Below, piece by piece: positions 10,668-21,732 of a stretch of 64,000 nt of DNA (position 1 is the first letter of the stretch; every line of letters starts with the position of its first letter). Location: assembly GCA_902806565.1 (NCBI GenBank), contig CADCXA010000049.1:186001-250000 (forward strand), in the 5' to 3' direction. A program made the position numbers and the translations under genes. The notes beneath the pieces are model-generated. The model saw nothing but the letters and a program-made list of their open reading frames with translations, ran no database searches and was not told the DNA's origin. Source of the stretch: Hypoxylon rubiginosum. Lineage: Eukaryota > Ascomycota > Sordariomycetes > Xylariales > Hypoxylaceae.

Positions 10668-12484
10668 TGGGCTCCGTATTGACACAGCCGGTGGGAGCTC
10701 AGCAGAATGTGCGAACTAATAAGATACGACTTGATTCATGGAGGTGGACGAGGTCGAACCAGACCATGACGAAGGTGAGTGGTGGCGGTAAGTTCTCCGG
10801 ATGCTATCAGACGGAACATCTGACCGACAAGGGCGGTAGCTTAGAAGTCGGTTACGTACCTAGGTGTGTACATGTAGGTAGACGGATGTATACAAGCGTG
10901 TATATAATACAAGAAATAATACAAAAGATTATGAGGCGAACGGAAAATTAGCAAAAAAAAGGTGAAGCACCAGGCCAGGACTCTAGGAGGAATCAGAGCT
11001 AGCTAAGCTCATCACGAAGCTAATGTCGGTGTTGGGGCTGGGACAGGCTGGGACAGGCTGGACAGGCAGCCCGCGATGGGGTCATTCCGTCAGGGATTTT
11101 CTCACGTTATTATTTTTTTTCTGCACTTTCTTTATTGCTATCAACGGTACCAGCTTATAATGCGGCACCAAGTAATGGGAACGAAAGTACCACGTCTGCA
11201 CGTCCATCGAAAGTACATGCACATGCCTATGTAGGACAAGTCTAGAACTTCGACCGAGTAATATAAGCGTTACCACGTGACCAGATCCTAGCTGTCTTTG
11301 CACTCTTTTAGATGCCAAGAGCCCGGAGAGCCCACTGGGGGAGCCACTGGGGGGCCACTGGGGGCCACTGGAAAAGCCTACGAGAGGCGTCAGGGCCTTA
11401 GCCCCCGAGCTCACCCCCGGTCTTTAGCAGCTTTTAGCTGTTCCCCCTTGTCCGGCAGTATCGTAGTCTCGGCCGATTCGGGCGTAGCCTGGGATGTGCT
11501 GCAAGTTCTGATGCGTTCTAATGCAGAAATATGCAGAAATATGCAGAAATATGCAGAAATATGCAGAGATATCTGGAGGTGCCAAGGCTCATCATCATTT
11601 CCGAGTGGATGGATTAGATGATCTTCACCACCCTGCTCTTGTTTCATCATTTTTTCTGGGACGACAAATTAATGACGTTGCATTGTTGCAATATGCTTGG
11701 GCTTTGAACCATCTCTCCCAGCCCTCCCCGGACCTGCATTTCTGCATCTCGCACTGATGTTCATGACACGAGCCCTAACGAGTTATTTCGTCCGGTTCTC
11801 CCGCACGAGGCCACGATCTCCGTCCGAGCTACATAACACTACTGTAGTCGACTAGGCATGTAGATAGTTAGCAGCCTGGCTAGGCTCTAACACTAGGCCA
11901 GTCGCACGTGGTTCGCCGGGATTGAAGGACGGATATGAAGAGGGCCAAAAAAGGGATCGTACCATAGCCCATAATATTAGCACCAAACGAGCCGACGCTA
12001 CCTTGACATCGAAACTGGATAAACATCTAACGCTAACGCCATTATGAGATACCAAATCGGGACTGGAAACGAAACAACACGACGAATCCAGACGGGCGTA
12101 ATACTCCAGAAGCATACATATAATTCACCACGAAGAGAAAAAGGGAAGGCTTGGCTAAACAGGCCATGTCACTCAATCTTAACGGTTTATTCGGCATTTA
12201 CACTACCTGGTTACTCTCTAGTACTGTAGCATCCGCGGCATATATTCCAAATATTGAATATTTGGTTTGGATGCGCCTTACTATTGGAACCCACGGTCCC
12301 ACGGGATAGCCTATGTACAATACCTAACAGTCCTACCCCGACATGGAGAAAAAAAATAAAAGTGGCTAGCTACAGTACCTGGGTAGCTTAGCCTGGAGAT
12401 CCGACCACATCGCACCTGTCGCGTAGGACTGGGTGTGGGCAGTACCAGACTTCTCGCAAGCCATGTGATGCAAGGTACCGAACA
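10668..12484. other. Intergenic with short tandem repeats
   Basis: Holds a run of GCCACTGGGG-like units at about 11325-11371 and the 10-bp tandem array at 11521-11570. Several frames of 70-110 codons overlap these repeats on both strands; none has protein-like content, so I annotate no gene. Confidence 0.5.
11521..11570. repeat. 10-bp tandem repeat, five copies
   Basis: The unit ATGCAGAAAT is repeated four times exactly, followed by a fifth copy with one change (ATGCAGAGAT). It lies between genes. Because the unit is not a multiple of three, it produces repetitive reading frames that should not be mistaken for proteins. Confidence 0.95.
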
Positions 12485-13868
12485 TCACAACGCAGGGGTA
12501 GCGCGAGGCAATATCGGCGATGCAGCCTTGGGCGCGCTCACGAGTGTGGTCGGTGCCGCCGCAGCCGCCGCCGTGATCGCGCCCGCGGCTCTGGCGCGCG
12601 CCGCCACGGTGTACGCGTAGACGCCTGTAGCTGTGGCCGTGATGGCCGCCGGCTTGGTCTGGCTAACCGGGAGCGCCCCGCTGTATAAGGCAGGCTACGC
12701 GCGTAAAGAGAGGTCAGCAAAGTCGACTTCAGGTTAGGTGTTATATCACGAATATCAAAGGTCAAAACAACTCACGCCGGGAATCACGTATGCGGTCGGG
12801 TGCGAGAACAGATCGAACTTGATGCCCGGGTCGGCCGCCTTGTAGAGCTCGGTCGCCGCGACGCCGGCCGGGCTCGCGGTACCGGCGCTGTCGATCGCCA
12901 GGTTGTAGCAGAACGGGTAGCTCTGCGCGCCGTTGGGGTTGGCGGCGGCGTGCAGCGAGATGATCTCGTGCCGCAGCACGTAGTTGCCGGGGGCGATGTC
13001 CTCAGGGATCCGCACTAGCCAGCTGTTGTTGTTGTTCATGAGCACGTTGGCCGCCCACTGCGATAACGGGAGTTAGTAATTAACTACTTCTTTAGGCGAG
13101 ATTTTGAGGCTCGAAACGTGCCTCGGGAGGAATGACTCCTAAGTCATTCCGAGCAATATTCACTCCTGAAACTAGCTGAAAAGGGGAGGGGCAGAGCTCC
13201 TGATGCCACTTACGAGGTCGCTAGCCTTGTCCACCCAACCCGACTCGCCGATCTTGAAGAACTTGAGCTTGGTCTTGTCGGCGGTCTCCTAAGAGGTTGG
13301 TCAATATCCGAACTCAAAATGGTTTCACCAGCTTATGATGCATAAGTCGATGGTATATGGTTGGACTTACGCAAGGTCCGTTGCAGTTCGCGAGGTAGTC
13401 AAGGACCGGTCCCTTGTGGGACGCCGGCCAAGGCGTCCATTGCACCTCGATCACGTCGCCTCCTTTGACGGGAGCAGCCGCGCCGGCCGGCTTGGCGCCG
13501 AGATGGCATACCATGTCAGGGGTATTGAATTTGTCGGGAGAGATGAAGGTGTTCCTGCGCGGTCGAAGGTCAGTCAGGTTCGCTAAGTATTGCAGTCATA
13601 GGAGGTGCAATGGAAGCACATACTGCAGGTCGTCCGGGACGGACCAGCCAACTACCGTTGGAGGTGGGCTCTTCCATTGATAGCTTGGATTGTAGCCATC
13701 ATAACTATGATTCAAGCGTCAGCCCCTGAGCATGATTACCTACGTTATTCGGCTTGCTTACAAGGTGCTGTCCACCACGAGGGCACTTGCGATACCGTGG
13801 GCTTGTACACCAACAACCGAGAGGAGAATAGGAAGGATGATAGAGGGTAAGAAGCTTGAGGATGCCAT
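12485..13868 (-). CDS. AA9 lytic polysaccharide monooxygenase
   Basis: Six exons: 13762-13868, 13624-13704, 13371-13554, 13214-13288, 12776-13057 and 12485-12694; 312 aa. All five introns are GT..AG and keep phase. A 23-residue signal peptide (MASSSFLPSIILPILLSVVG, then VQA) is followed by His24, which becomes the N-terminal His of the copper-binding histidine brace. The second brace His is His109 (mature 86, in SHKGPVLDYLA). The axial Tyr is Tyr196, in the motif AQSYPFCYN with Gln194, and the second-sphere His185 is also present. The family oxidatively cleaves cellulose or related glucans outside the cell and needs an electron donor. After the core (YVIPG) comes a 69-residue Ala/Thr-rich tail with no CBM1. 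It probably functions in plant-biomass breakdown; substrate is not deducible here. Confidence 0.93.
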
Positions 13869-14731
13869 TGTTACGGGAGATCGACAGTTGTTCTTGCTAG
13901 ATGATCTACACTCTGCAGTTGCACGACGATCACACATGCATGGTCATATCCCTAGGGTATAAGTAGCTGGGTTCGAAGAGCAGTCGATGCCGCGGCATGA
14001 CCCGGCGAAGCTTCTCGACAGCTCTCATGGTGGAGTACCTTTTCATAAGACCCAATCACATAGGCCTACTCATCTCTCCGTCGCCCGGTTTTCGATTACA
14101 GAATCCGTGTCACGATCCAAGATCAAGTCTTCTCGAACCAATCAGTGCCCGACATCTCTACCAGCATGCTGTTTTCAACGTCGTAGATGACCTCCATCAC
14201 TCACAACCCACAGCATTCCTCCCAAGCTCCGGGACTTCATTGCCCGCAGTGACAAATCGTCCTGACCCCATGGGGATCTCCTGCGAAAGAACTAGGCTCG
14301 GAAAGGCAAATAATTGGACATTATAAAGTTTCAAGCTTTCCGTCCAGCCGGCGGCTATATTCGATTGACAGGGTGGCGCACCATATACACCTCTTCTGCC
14401 ATAGACATCACCTGTTCTAAAAATTGTACTATATCTTACTACCCGGATATCGAGTAGAGTGGTATCCATCGTTTTCACCAGCATTTTTGTATGCCTCCTA
14501 AGCATGTGGTTAAGTAGGTACCCATTATGAGTTACTTGCCAGTGCTCTTGGAACTTATTGACTCGCAGGTATATGAGACATACGAGTGATTATATTTTCC
14601 CAGACTGTAACCCTGCTTACCAGATGGCAAAGGGTAATGACTCCAAGAGACTGAAAGTTTTGGTAATAACGTTTCTACGAGAAATAAAAAGAATGCCTAT
14701 AGTATTCCTGTACGAATAGGAACAAAAAATG
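13869..14731. other. Intergenic, nothing identified
   Basis: Upstream region of the AA9 gene and flank of tRNA-Asp. No coding frame with recognisable content on either strand. Confidence 0.5.
14724..14729 (-). terminator. Pol III T-run after tRNA-Asp
   Basis: Six consecutive T on the minus strand, two bases past the discriminator base of tRNA-Asp. Confidence 0.8.
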
Positions 14732-14803
14732 CTCTCGATCGGGGAATCGAACCCCGGCCACCTGCGTGACAAGCAGGTATCCTGACCACTAGACCAATCG
14801 AGA
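14732..14803 (-). tRNA. tRNA-Asp (GTC)
   Basis: A 72-nt cloverleaf on the minus strand. The acceptor stem TCTCGAT pairs with ATCGAGA and the discriminator is G. The anticodon stem CCTGC/GCAGG encloses the loop TTGTCAC, giving anticodon GTC (Asp). The T arm is CCGGG-TTCGATT-CCCGG. No intron. A run of six T on the transcribed strand directly follows (14724-14729) and fits a Pol III terminator. Confidence 0.97.
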
Positions 14804-15522
14804 TTATACCATGCCTGCTGGGGATGGTGATTGGATTCCGTGTGGAATATGAATTGTGGTCTTGCACTAAGCCTACATATAGCGTCTCGCAAGCGGAAGA
14901 AGTCTAGCTAAAATAGCGCAATCTAACTGGTGGAGATGAGCGATATGTGCGCTAGGTATGCAGGCATGCGATGAGCACGGAGCCCGGTAATCGGAAACTC
15001 ATCGTGGTTTGGGTAGCAAACAAGTCACGGTGATATCTGCAAATACCTACGACCGGCTTCTATAGTATACGTGTATAGGTGGCTTTCAAGAATACTCAGG
15101 CAAACGAGAACAAGTTGTAGGTGACGATATAGTTCCTCAAAACACAGAGGCGTGTTCAATTGCTGGGGCGCAAGCGCATATGTAAGGACCTATCCATCCT
15201 AGAGCAGGCTATAAAAGTCCCCCCGAGGTTTCTATTCCGTTGCCCAAATCACTTCTCGTCATTTGTCGTCAAAAGGGGGAAGAAACCAGCGTAATGATTA
15301 AAAAAAAAAGACCGCAAAGCCTCCTCCTCTTCTCCCTCTTCTGGCGTAACCAGCCAAAATAAAAAGCTTCTACCGCCGTTTTCGGCAGTAAAGCGTGTGA
15401 TCCAGACGCCTCCCATTCCCTTATTCGTCGTCGTGTAACCACAAAAACCCACCAAAGACCAGCCATCTACCTAAGCAAGAAGGCGGTCTTGGCTTGTGTT
15501 TCGTCGTCTATATTCGCGCTTC
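14804..15522. other. Intergenic, no gene seen
   Basis: Spacer between tRNA-Asp and the atx1 gene. Minus-strand frames of 65-68 codons at 15249-15466 have no recognisable content and probably cover the 3' flank of atx1. Confidence 0.5.
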
Positions 15523-15912
15523 TTATTCGGCGATCTCGATGCTCCGCGACTCGCCGTCGACGAAGCCCGAGGTCACCTTCTTGCCCGTCTTCTTGATGGT
15601 CTTGAGGACGGTCTCGTAGTCCAGGCCCGGCTCGGCGACGACGACGGCCTCCTTGTTCTCGAGGGATACTTCGTAGCTCTTGACGCCTGTTTGTCACGGT
15701 TACAGGTTAGCAAACCCATACGGATTTCGTTGGTTTAGTGATCCTGCGCGCGAAGAACTACTAGAGCCGTGTCGCTGGGAAAGGGACAGACAGAGATAAA
15801 GAGGGAAGAAAAACTCACCCTCAAGCTTGCCGAGCACGCGGTTAACGGCGCCCGAGCAGCCGCTGCAGCTCATGGCGACGTTGAACTTGTAGGTGTGCTC
15901 CTGGTCAGCCAT
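15523..15912 (-). CDS. atx1: Copper chaperone ATX1
   Basis: Two exons, 15819-15912 and 15523-15686, separated by a 132-nt intron, encode 85 aa, the normal ATX1 size. The N-terminal MADQEHTYKFNVAM leads into the copper-binding MxCxxC motif (M14-S-C16-S-G-C19). The HMA fold continues through SGAVNRVLGKLEG, and the conserved KKTGKK loop is present (KTIKKTGKKVTSG). ATX1 carries Cu(I) in the cytosol to the Golgi P-type ATPase (Ccc2), feeding secreted copper enzymes and high-affinity iron uptake. The AA9 LPMO about 1.7 kb away is itself a secreted copper enzyme, but most such enzymes are unlinked to atx1, so the proximity may be chance. Confidence 0.95.
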
Positions 15913-17048
15913 TGCGAAAGACTTTTGGTTTCGGTATTGCGAATAGCGAAGAAAAAAGAGGGGTGATAGTTGGAAGTCTTGGTGGGGTTGCAGAAGCTGG
16001 AAAACCGTTTAACGTTATGTAGATGTAGACGGAAATGATAAGCGATGTTACTTGACTTGCTGGTCGGAAGAGCAAAAAAAGAGAGAGTGGGAAAAGAGGA
16101 CAGGTTTGTTAGATATATATATGCGCCTTTGCTCTTATGGTGACACGGCCTCGGCAAGTTTCTCGAAGCTTGTATTAATAATATGGCAAAGTCCCCCGTC
16201 GTGAGAAAAACAACCTGGAAATACAGGTACCTAACACCTAACACCTAACAACCTCCTACCTAAACCGTAGCCGCCTTAGTACTAGAAAGCGGGATTAATA
16301 AGTTGCGATGTATCCGCCCCGCCTTCTCTTACGCACAAAGAGCTCGAAGTAGAAGTACAGAACAGTGTGGCGCATTGTTCGTCTCCATATCGATACGGTG
16401 CGTTAAGCGACCTCCTTTTGGTGCCGGAGACACCAATTCTTCAAGAATGGTCTATCAAATGTCAGACCCGTCACACTGTGACAGGTACTTGTATGACTGA
16501 CGACTATGTCCTTGTGCCTCGCGTGCTACAGCTTAAAACAAAGAAGAGGCCAGAAACGCCAGAACCCATATGAAACTTGCTCAAGCCCTCCCTATTTGTC
16601 ACCCCCTATTTTTCTTTTTTCATCCGGATATGAAACTCGCCTGGACATGCCGCAGGTTCGATTCCGAAAGAAAAGGAAGAAGAAAACTTGCTCATCACGG
16701 AAACGTAGAAAATGTAAATCTCGGAATCATTAGGTGAATAGTCAGCTACACTTCATAGCTACATGTGTAGGTATTTGTTTAGAAAAGCAACCCCAAGTCC
16801 CTGATCCTGATTTAACTGCAAGGTACAAAAGCCACGTTGCGCCCAAGCTCGAAAACCTATCCCGTACAATGGTTGCCTCATGATCTACATCTGACCCCTC
16901 GTCCTCGCATCATCTTCCTGCAGGAACCGCGGTGGCGGATAACGCATCGATTGCGGGAGTAATTATGTACATAATGTAGATTCACACCTACTGAGACTTA
17001 TGATCTCTACGGTCACGTCCATCGCTTAAAAAGTTAATGGCGTCAACC
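15913..17048. other. Intergenic, no gene seen
   Basis: The left part is the leader and promoter of atx1. The remainder, including plus-strand frames of 65-75 codons at 16303-16733, shows no family-like content. Confidence 0.5.
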
Positions 17049-19403
17049 CTAATCATCCTCTGGGGTGTCCGTCTCGTCACCGTCGGTCCTCCTATGACGT
17101 GAGGGGATGCGTGACACGCGTGGCGTCTGGGGAGACTCGCTGCTGGTCTCTATAGGGACTAACGGAGGCAAATCATCAGGCATGTCGTCCTCGTCGGTAT
17201 TTGCATCGTTCGAGTTTCCTTCGGGTATCAACGGGGGCATTTTGTCATCGTCCGTCGCCTCATCTGCTGAGTCCGTCTCATACCAATGTCCGGGCATGCC
17301 ACGTAGCGCCGAGTCATCGTCAGCGCCCATACCGTCGTCCGAGTTCATGAAGTTTAAGTCACGAGGCATTAATAGCTCCAAAAAGGCCTGGAAAACACCA
17401 TTTATGCCGCCAGTGGGAGATTCGTCAGGACGTGCCACAAATACATCATCTTCACCACCCTCCTCGTCCTCGTCCTCGTCCAAGTCCAAGTCCTCGTCAT
17501 CGTCCAAGTCCAAGCCGTTGTCCCGTCGCGCATCTTCCAAGTTCCGAAGTAGATTTTCGAGATTCCGTTGGCTGTCTAACCCACGATCATCACTTCCCGG
17601 AATCCAAGGTCGCGTCTGTGAGCTATGGGAGAAGATGTTCTCTTCCAAAGGCGGCGGTAGCGGGTCAAATTCCCAGTTAACTTTTGTCTCTAGTAATCCG
17701 CGCGGTACCAGGCCTATTAACGATGGAACCTCCAACAAGTAGACGAATCGCGCAAAGTTGGTCTTAACAGGAGGGGGGAATGCGAATGCCTTAGCAGGGT
17801 CTGCCCTCTTCACTTCCTTCGCGGCCTCTTTCAAGAGAGAAGTAGCTTGTGCGTTATCCCATAGTCCTTTTGTTTGGTGGATGTAGACGTTAGTATGGAG
17901 ATCCTCCTCGTGATTTCGCGGCTGCCAGCCCCATAAAGACTTAGGGACGTCTAGACTGAGCGATTTGAAGATTTGGCCGTAAAGCCAGGGCAGGCGCTCC
18001 ATGCCTTCGATCACCAACTTTTTAGCGCCATCAGTGTCCTTCTGCTGGAGCCGGGCCAGGACGAGTGTCTGTCTAATATAGTCTGGGGCATCTTGAGCTT
18101 CAGGATCCACGTCCAACATTCCTGATTCGCACAAGTCAATGAACCACTTCGACTCGTGCGCCCGAATAGCGAGCGGGTGGATGAAGTGGATGATGCCGTA
18201 TGGGTCAGCATGGTTGATACTCAGCAGGAGTTTACACCATTCCAGTGCAGTCCTGTAGGTACCCTTCATTATCAAGTTCTTGAGGTAATGATACCCGGCC
18301 AACCAGAACTGTCGATTCTCCGGTCTCTTGAATGAAAGTCTCGCCTTCCCTTGCTCCAACTTCTGTCGGAAACCCGACAGCGAGATGCGGCCAAAGGTGA
18401 AGAGAGCTCGTTCGCACAGGTCAGCGGAGAGTGCCGAGTTCTGGTCCTGCTTCGCGATCCGGCTGACTTGGATGAGACTCGATATATGGTACGGGTGGGC
18501 ATGTAAAAAATAGACAACCGCCAGAGGCTCAAACATCTGGATCGATTGCCAAAATTTCTCTTCCAGAGCATTATATTTCCCGTTGTGCACGAAACGGAAC
18601 TCGGCAGTACCAGGCATTTGAACGAAGTCACTTTCGCTCTCCTGCTTAATCTGGTCCATGGTTAGGCCCTCGGTAGTAGCATTTGGCCAATTTTCCTTTC
18701 CAGCTAAGAAGGGGTTGCGTCGCAGCGTAACCTCTGATAAACTCTTGCCCGGTTGTCCTTTCAAGAAAGTCTCCAAGTCCACTCGCTCCGGTAAGACATG
18801 TTGCTGTCGCCTAGAGCGCGCTTGATCTTGTTCCTCCTCGGTGTGTGCCGCAGCGATAGCTTCCCGGCCGAAGAGGTTGCGCATCTCATTAATGACTTTT
18901 AAATGGTACGTGTTGATGCTTAAGAGCTCGCAAATTCGCTCAAAAACTTTCATGGACGAGTTCTGGTCTTGGGGTTCTCCATGAGGCTGTTTTAGGGCAA
19001 GTTCCCGGAGCGCTCGATCGATCTCGTCCTGTTCGTTATGCAGGCCTGTGTCAACGACATTCGGTGCAACTTCTTGCTTCTTAGCCTTCTTCTTTTTCTT
19101 TTTACTCTTGCTCTTCTTCGATACGTTCGTCTTGGGCGTGTCGATTGGGGCCGTGATCGGATCAGGCTCAGTGGTATGTTTTTGGGTGGCCTCTACCGAT
19201 TCGTCTTCCTTGTCTTCAACGTCACCCTCTTCCTCGTCCTCATCCTGATCTCCTAGGGCTGCGAATCCCGAGAACAGACTCGCCCTCGGTTTCTGCGTTG
19301 GTCGCTCGTCTTCGGTTGATTCGTCATCCTCAGCGGGGTTCTGCGCCTCAAGCTTTTGCAATTCTTGTTGCTTTTGGAGCTTCCGCAACTGTCTGCTCGA
19401 CAT
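17049..19403 (-). CDS. rqc1: Ribosome quality-control factor Rqc1 / TCF25 family
   Basis: Intronless gene of 784 aa starting at the ATG at 19403. The N-terminal 130 residues are charged, with KQQELQKLEAQ, acidic blocks and a Lys-rich tract (KKSKSKKKKKKAKK), as in TCF25 proteins. The central part (about residues 180-620) is helical and carries the TCF25 domain, with LSLSDVPKSLWGWQPR-like and NFARFVYLLEVPSLIGLVPR stretches. The C-terminus is Asp/Glu-rich. In yeast, Rqc1 joins Ltn1 and Rqc2 on stalled 60S subunits; human TCF25 helps Listerin build K48-linked ubiquitin chains. Length and domain order match fungal homologues. The name follows the yeast gene; function is by family. Confidence 0.9.
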   Translation of the reverse strand: MSSRQLRKLQKQQELQKLEAQNPAEDDESTEDERPTQKPRASLFSGFAALGDQDEDEEEGDVEDKEDESVEATQKHTTEPDPITAPIDTPKTNVSKKSKSKKKKKKAKKQEVAPNVVDTGLHNEQDEIDRALRELALKQPHGEPQDQNSSMKVFERICELLSINTYHLKVINEMRNLFGREAIAAAHTEEEQDQARSRRQQHVLPERVDLETFLKGQPGKSLSEVTLRRNPFLAGKENWPNATTEGLTMDQIKQESESDFVQMPGTAEFRFVHNGKYNALEEKFWQSIQMFEPLAVVYFLHAHPYHISSLIQVSRIAKQDQNSALSADLCERALFTFGRISLSGFRQKLEQGKARLSFKRPENRQFWLAGYHYLKNLIMKGTYRTALEWCKLLLSINHADPYGIIHFIHPLAIRAHESKWFIDLCESGMLDVDPEAQDAPDYIRQTLVLARLQQKDTDGAKKLVIEGMERLPWLYGQIFKSLSLDVPKSLWGWQPRNHEEDLHTNVYIHQTKGLWDNAQATSLLKEAAKEVKRADPAKAFAFPPPVKTNFARFVYLLEVPSLIGLVPRGLLETKVNWEFDPLPPPLEENIFSHSSQTRPWIPGSDDRGLDSQRNLENLLRNLEDARRDNGLDLDDDEDLDLDEDEDEEGGEDDVFVARPDESPTGGINGVFQAFLELLMPRDLNFMNSDDGMGADDDSALRGMPGHWYETDSADEATDDDKMPPLIPEGNSNDANTDEDDMPDDLPPLVPIETSSESPQTPRVSRIPSRHRRTDGDETDTPEDD

Positions 19404-20117
19404 TTTGGTGGCTCGATACGTCGTGTTACTGTTAATTGAGAAGGAGGCGATGATGATTAGAGAGAGGGGGGAAATGCCACGTCAAGGTTTTTAAAAGGTA
19501 AAAAATCTAAAAGATGAAGAAGTTAATGTTCTGCCCGGGTGGTTAAAGATCGCCGGAGCGGCAAGTATTGGCTTGCTAATAGTGGGGGCGGGGCGCTGAT
19601 GATGTAAACTTCGCCAATTAAAGTCCGCTACGAAATTCGTCATTCCCTGTGTTAAACGTCTTTGGCAGTACAAAGGCAGCTGTAGGGTACCTACATGAGG
19701 TAGTAACTGCCCAGGTGGTTATAACGTCTTTACTCTTTCACTAATGCTAGAGCTGCTTTGGAAATTTTACGGCTTCTTCCCTTTTCATCTTGCCTATTTT
19801 AAGAGTAGGACTTCATTACACATGCCTTGATGTTGTTGTTTAATTCGTTCTATTATGAGTATACCCTGTTTATCCTGCTCTATGTCTATTTCTATCATAT
19901 CTATACATAATTCTTCTCTATTAGTAGAACCGTGCCAAATCACTTCGTGAGACACAGACCAGATCATATGCGTACTATCACGCCTTCGCCGTTATAACAT
20001 GCCCGGCATATCATCATCTACTGGTCTCTGCCAGAATTATATGATAGGTAAAACACCTAGCATATGAGCTTCAACTTCAGCTTCAGCTTCGCCCTCAGCT
20101 TCTTAACCGACACCGGA
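19404..20117. other. Intergenic, no gene seen
   Basis: Promoter side of rqc1 and 3' flank of the phosphate carrier gene. AT-rich in the middle; no coding frame supported. Confidence 0.5.
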
Positions 20118-21463
20118 TTAGTATTTCGCGGTTTCCAGGAGACTTCCCACCTCAATAACTTCTTTCTTGACTTCGGCAACGCTACTGGTTGCGCCAAGAG
20201 CCTATACCGATCGTCAGTCGCCAGCTGCAATCCAAGGGGAGCAAAGGGTGATCATACCCTCTGAATGTGGCCATAAATTCCGAACTGGACAGCTGTCATA
20301 CCACCCACCATAACGAGTCGTGGACCAATACCAGTGTAGCTTCCGCGCAAGCCAAGCTGGGTGACGATGTTGAAGATGCGACGAGCCGTCCCCTCACCAG
20401 GTAGGCCTTTTTCCTTGTTGATTTTACTTAATACCGTGTCCGCAGGCTGCGAGACGAAAGCTGCCGCCATGCCTGCAATGAGTCCACAACCAAGATTCAC
20501 GCCTGAAAGCGTCAAATTCGATGCCTTTGCCTTGTCTATCAAGGTATATGCTACCTCGAGGGCTTTCTCATATACCACAAAGGTAGCCATCGTGTACGGG
20601 ACCCTGCGTTGAGTTAATTACCTAAACCGGGGCTCCAGCAGCATTGAAGTCAACTCAAAGTCTAGTCACTTACTGTTTCAACACTATCGGCATGAACCCC
20701 GAGTATAATCCGGCCATGCCCTCATATCTGGTCATCTTAACCAGCGCTGTCAGCATATTTGAGGCGAACAGCGGTTGCGATACGAGTCTTATACGGGCAG
20801 CTTCGAAAGGGCAAAGTAGGATGTCGCCAAGGAACTCGGCGCTTGCAGAGGAAGCAAGGTACACAGCGTTGCGATTTGCTGCCGCCTTCTCCGGTCCCAG
20901 GTAATCATTCATCCTCCTCTTAAAGAACTCGTAACCGCCAAACTTGAAGGCCCCTTGCAGGAAGTATCCCGTTACTGTCGGTCCGAATCCCGTTAAGAGC
21001 GCAGCGGCACCGTCATTCACGACAACTTGTCGAAGTCCGCCCGATAGACCCCGGTTATATACGGCCGGCTCGAGCTGGACTCGTGTCTTGACGCTGGGCA
21101 CGCATTAGCCTTTCTAGCACTATGTGGAAAGGAAGTGTGCCCTGAACGGCGATCGCGATCAAAAAAAGAACTACGAGATCATGGTGGCTTACACGTCAAC
21201 TGGGGTAAGTATGGCATGGGTAAAGGAGCAGCAGATAGCTCCGGAGAAGGCGTATCTTGCCACTTCCGATACCGACAAACCCGGCTTGACTGGCACGGCA
21301 GGGGCAAGGCTGGCGACGCGGTTTGCGACGTATTCTACATCATCACGGTTGTCGGGAACACTTGAGATGGCTGGGGATGCTGCTTTGGGCGGGAAAAGAC
21401 TGAGACTGTGGCATGTTGGTATAAGCGTCGACCTCGAATGCTAAGGTATCATGGTTACTGCAT
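20118..21463 (-). CDS. mir1: Mitochondrial phosphate carrier (MIR1 type)
   Basis: Solid exons are 21193-21399, 20674-21093, 20258-20603 and 20118-20201, with in-phase introns of 99, 70 and 56 nt. The protein has three mitochondrial carrier repeats with signatures PVDVVKTRVQ, PFEAARIRLV and QPADTVLSKI. The stretches GYFLQGAFKFGGYEFFK and LVSQPLFASN are typical of MIR1. The short final exon adds RALGATSS, as in fungal MIR1 C-termini. The start is the weak point: no ATG is in frame within the first solid exon. A five-base exon (21459-21463, ATGCA) joined across a 59-nt intron gives MHLFPPKAAS in frame, which looks like a MIR1 start. The carrier imports phosphate with protons across the inner membrane for ATP synthesis. 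It begins 17 bp after another ORF. Confidence 0.85.
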
Positions 21464-21480
21464 GTTTGCTAAAATTGCAA

Positions 21481-21732
21481 TCACCTTCTAATGCTGAAAG
21501 CGCTGACTCCCAGACGTCCCAATATGGAGTCGGCCATGCCTTTCTTCGAATCAGGATCCACCTCCTTCGCGACCTCCCTGACTGCCTCTAGTACCCTGAG
21601 ATGCTCCTTCTTGAGTTCCGCGAACGACTCGTCTAGCTGGATGTGCCATGGATATAGGACGAAGACTTGGAAGCCAAGCGCCGAGGAGGCGACGGCGAAA
21701 TTTGTTATCGAGATTAGGCGTGTGATGATCAT
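21481..21732 (-). CDS. Small conserved-looking protein, one TM plus coiled coil
   Basis: An 83-aa frame with ATG at 21732 and TGA at 21481. The N-terminal third (MIITRLISITNFAVASSALG then FQVFVLYPWH) looks like a membrane-anchoring or mitochondrial-type segment. The rest is a charged helix likely to form a coiled coil (ELKKEHLRVLEAVREVAKEV). I do not recognise a named family. Composition is clearly protein-like, and no opposite-strand gene explains it. It lies just upstream of, and on the same strand as, the phosphate carrier, leaving no room for a normal promoter between them. They may share a transcript, or the carrier may start inside this gene. Location in mitochondria is only a guess. 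Confidence 0.65.
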   Translation of the reverse strand: MIITRLISITNFAVASSALGFQVFVLYPWHIQLDESFAELKKEHLRVLEAVREVAKEVDPDSKKGMADSILGRLGVSAFSIRR

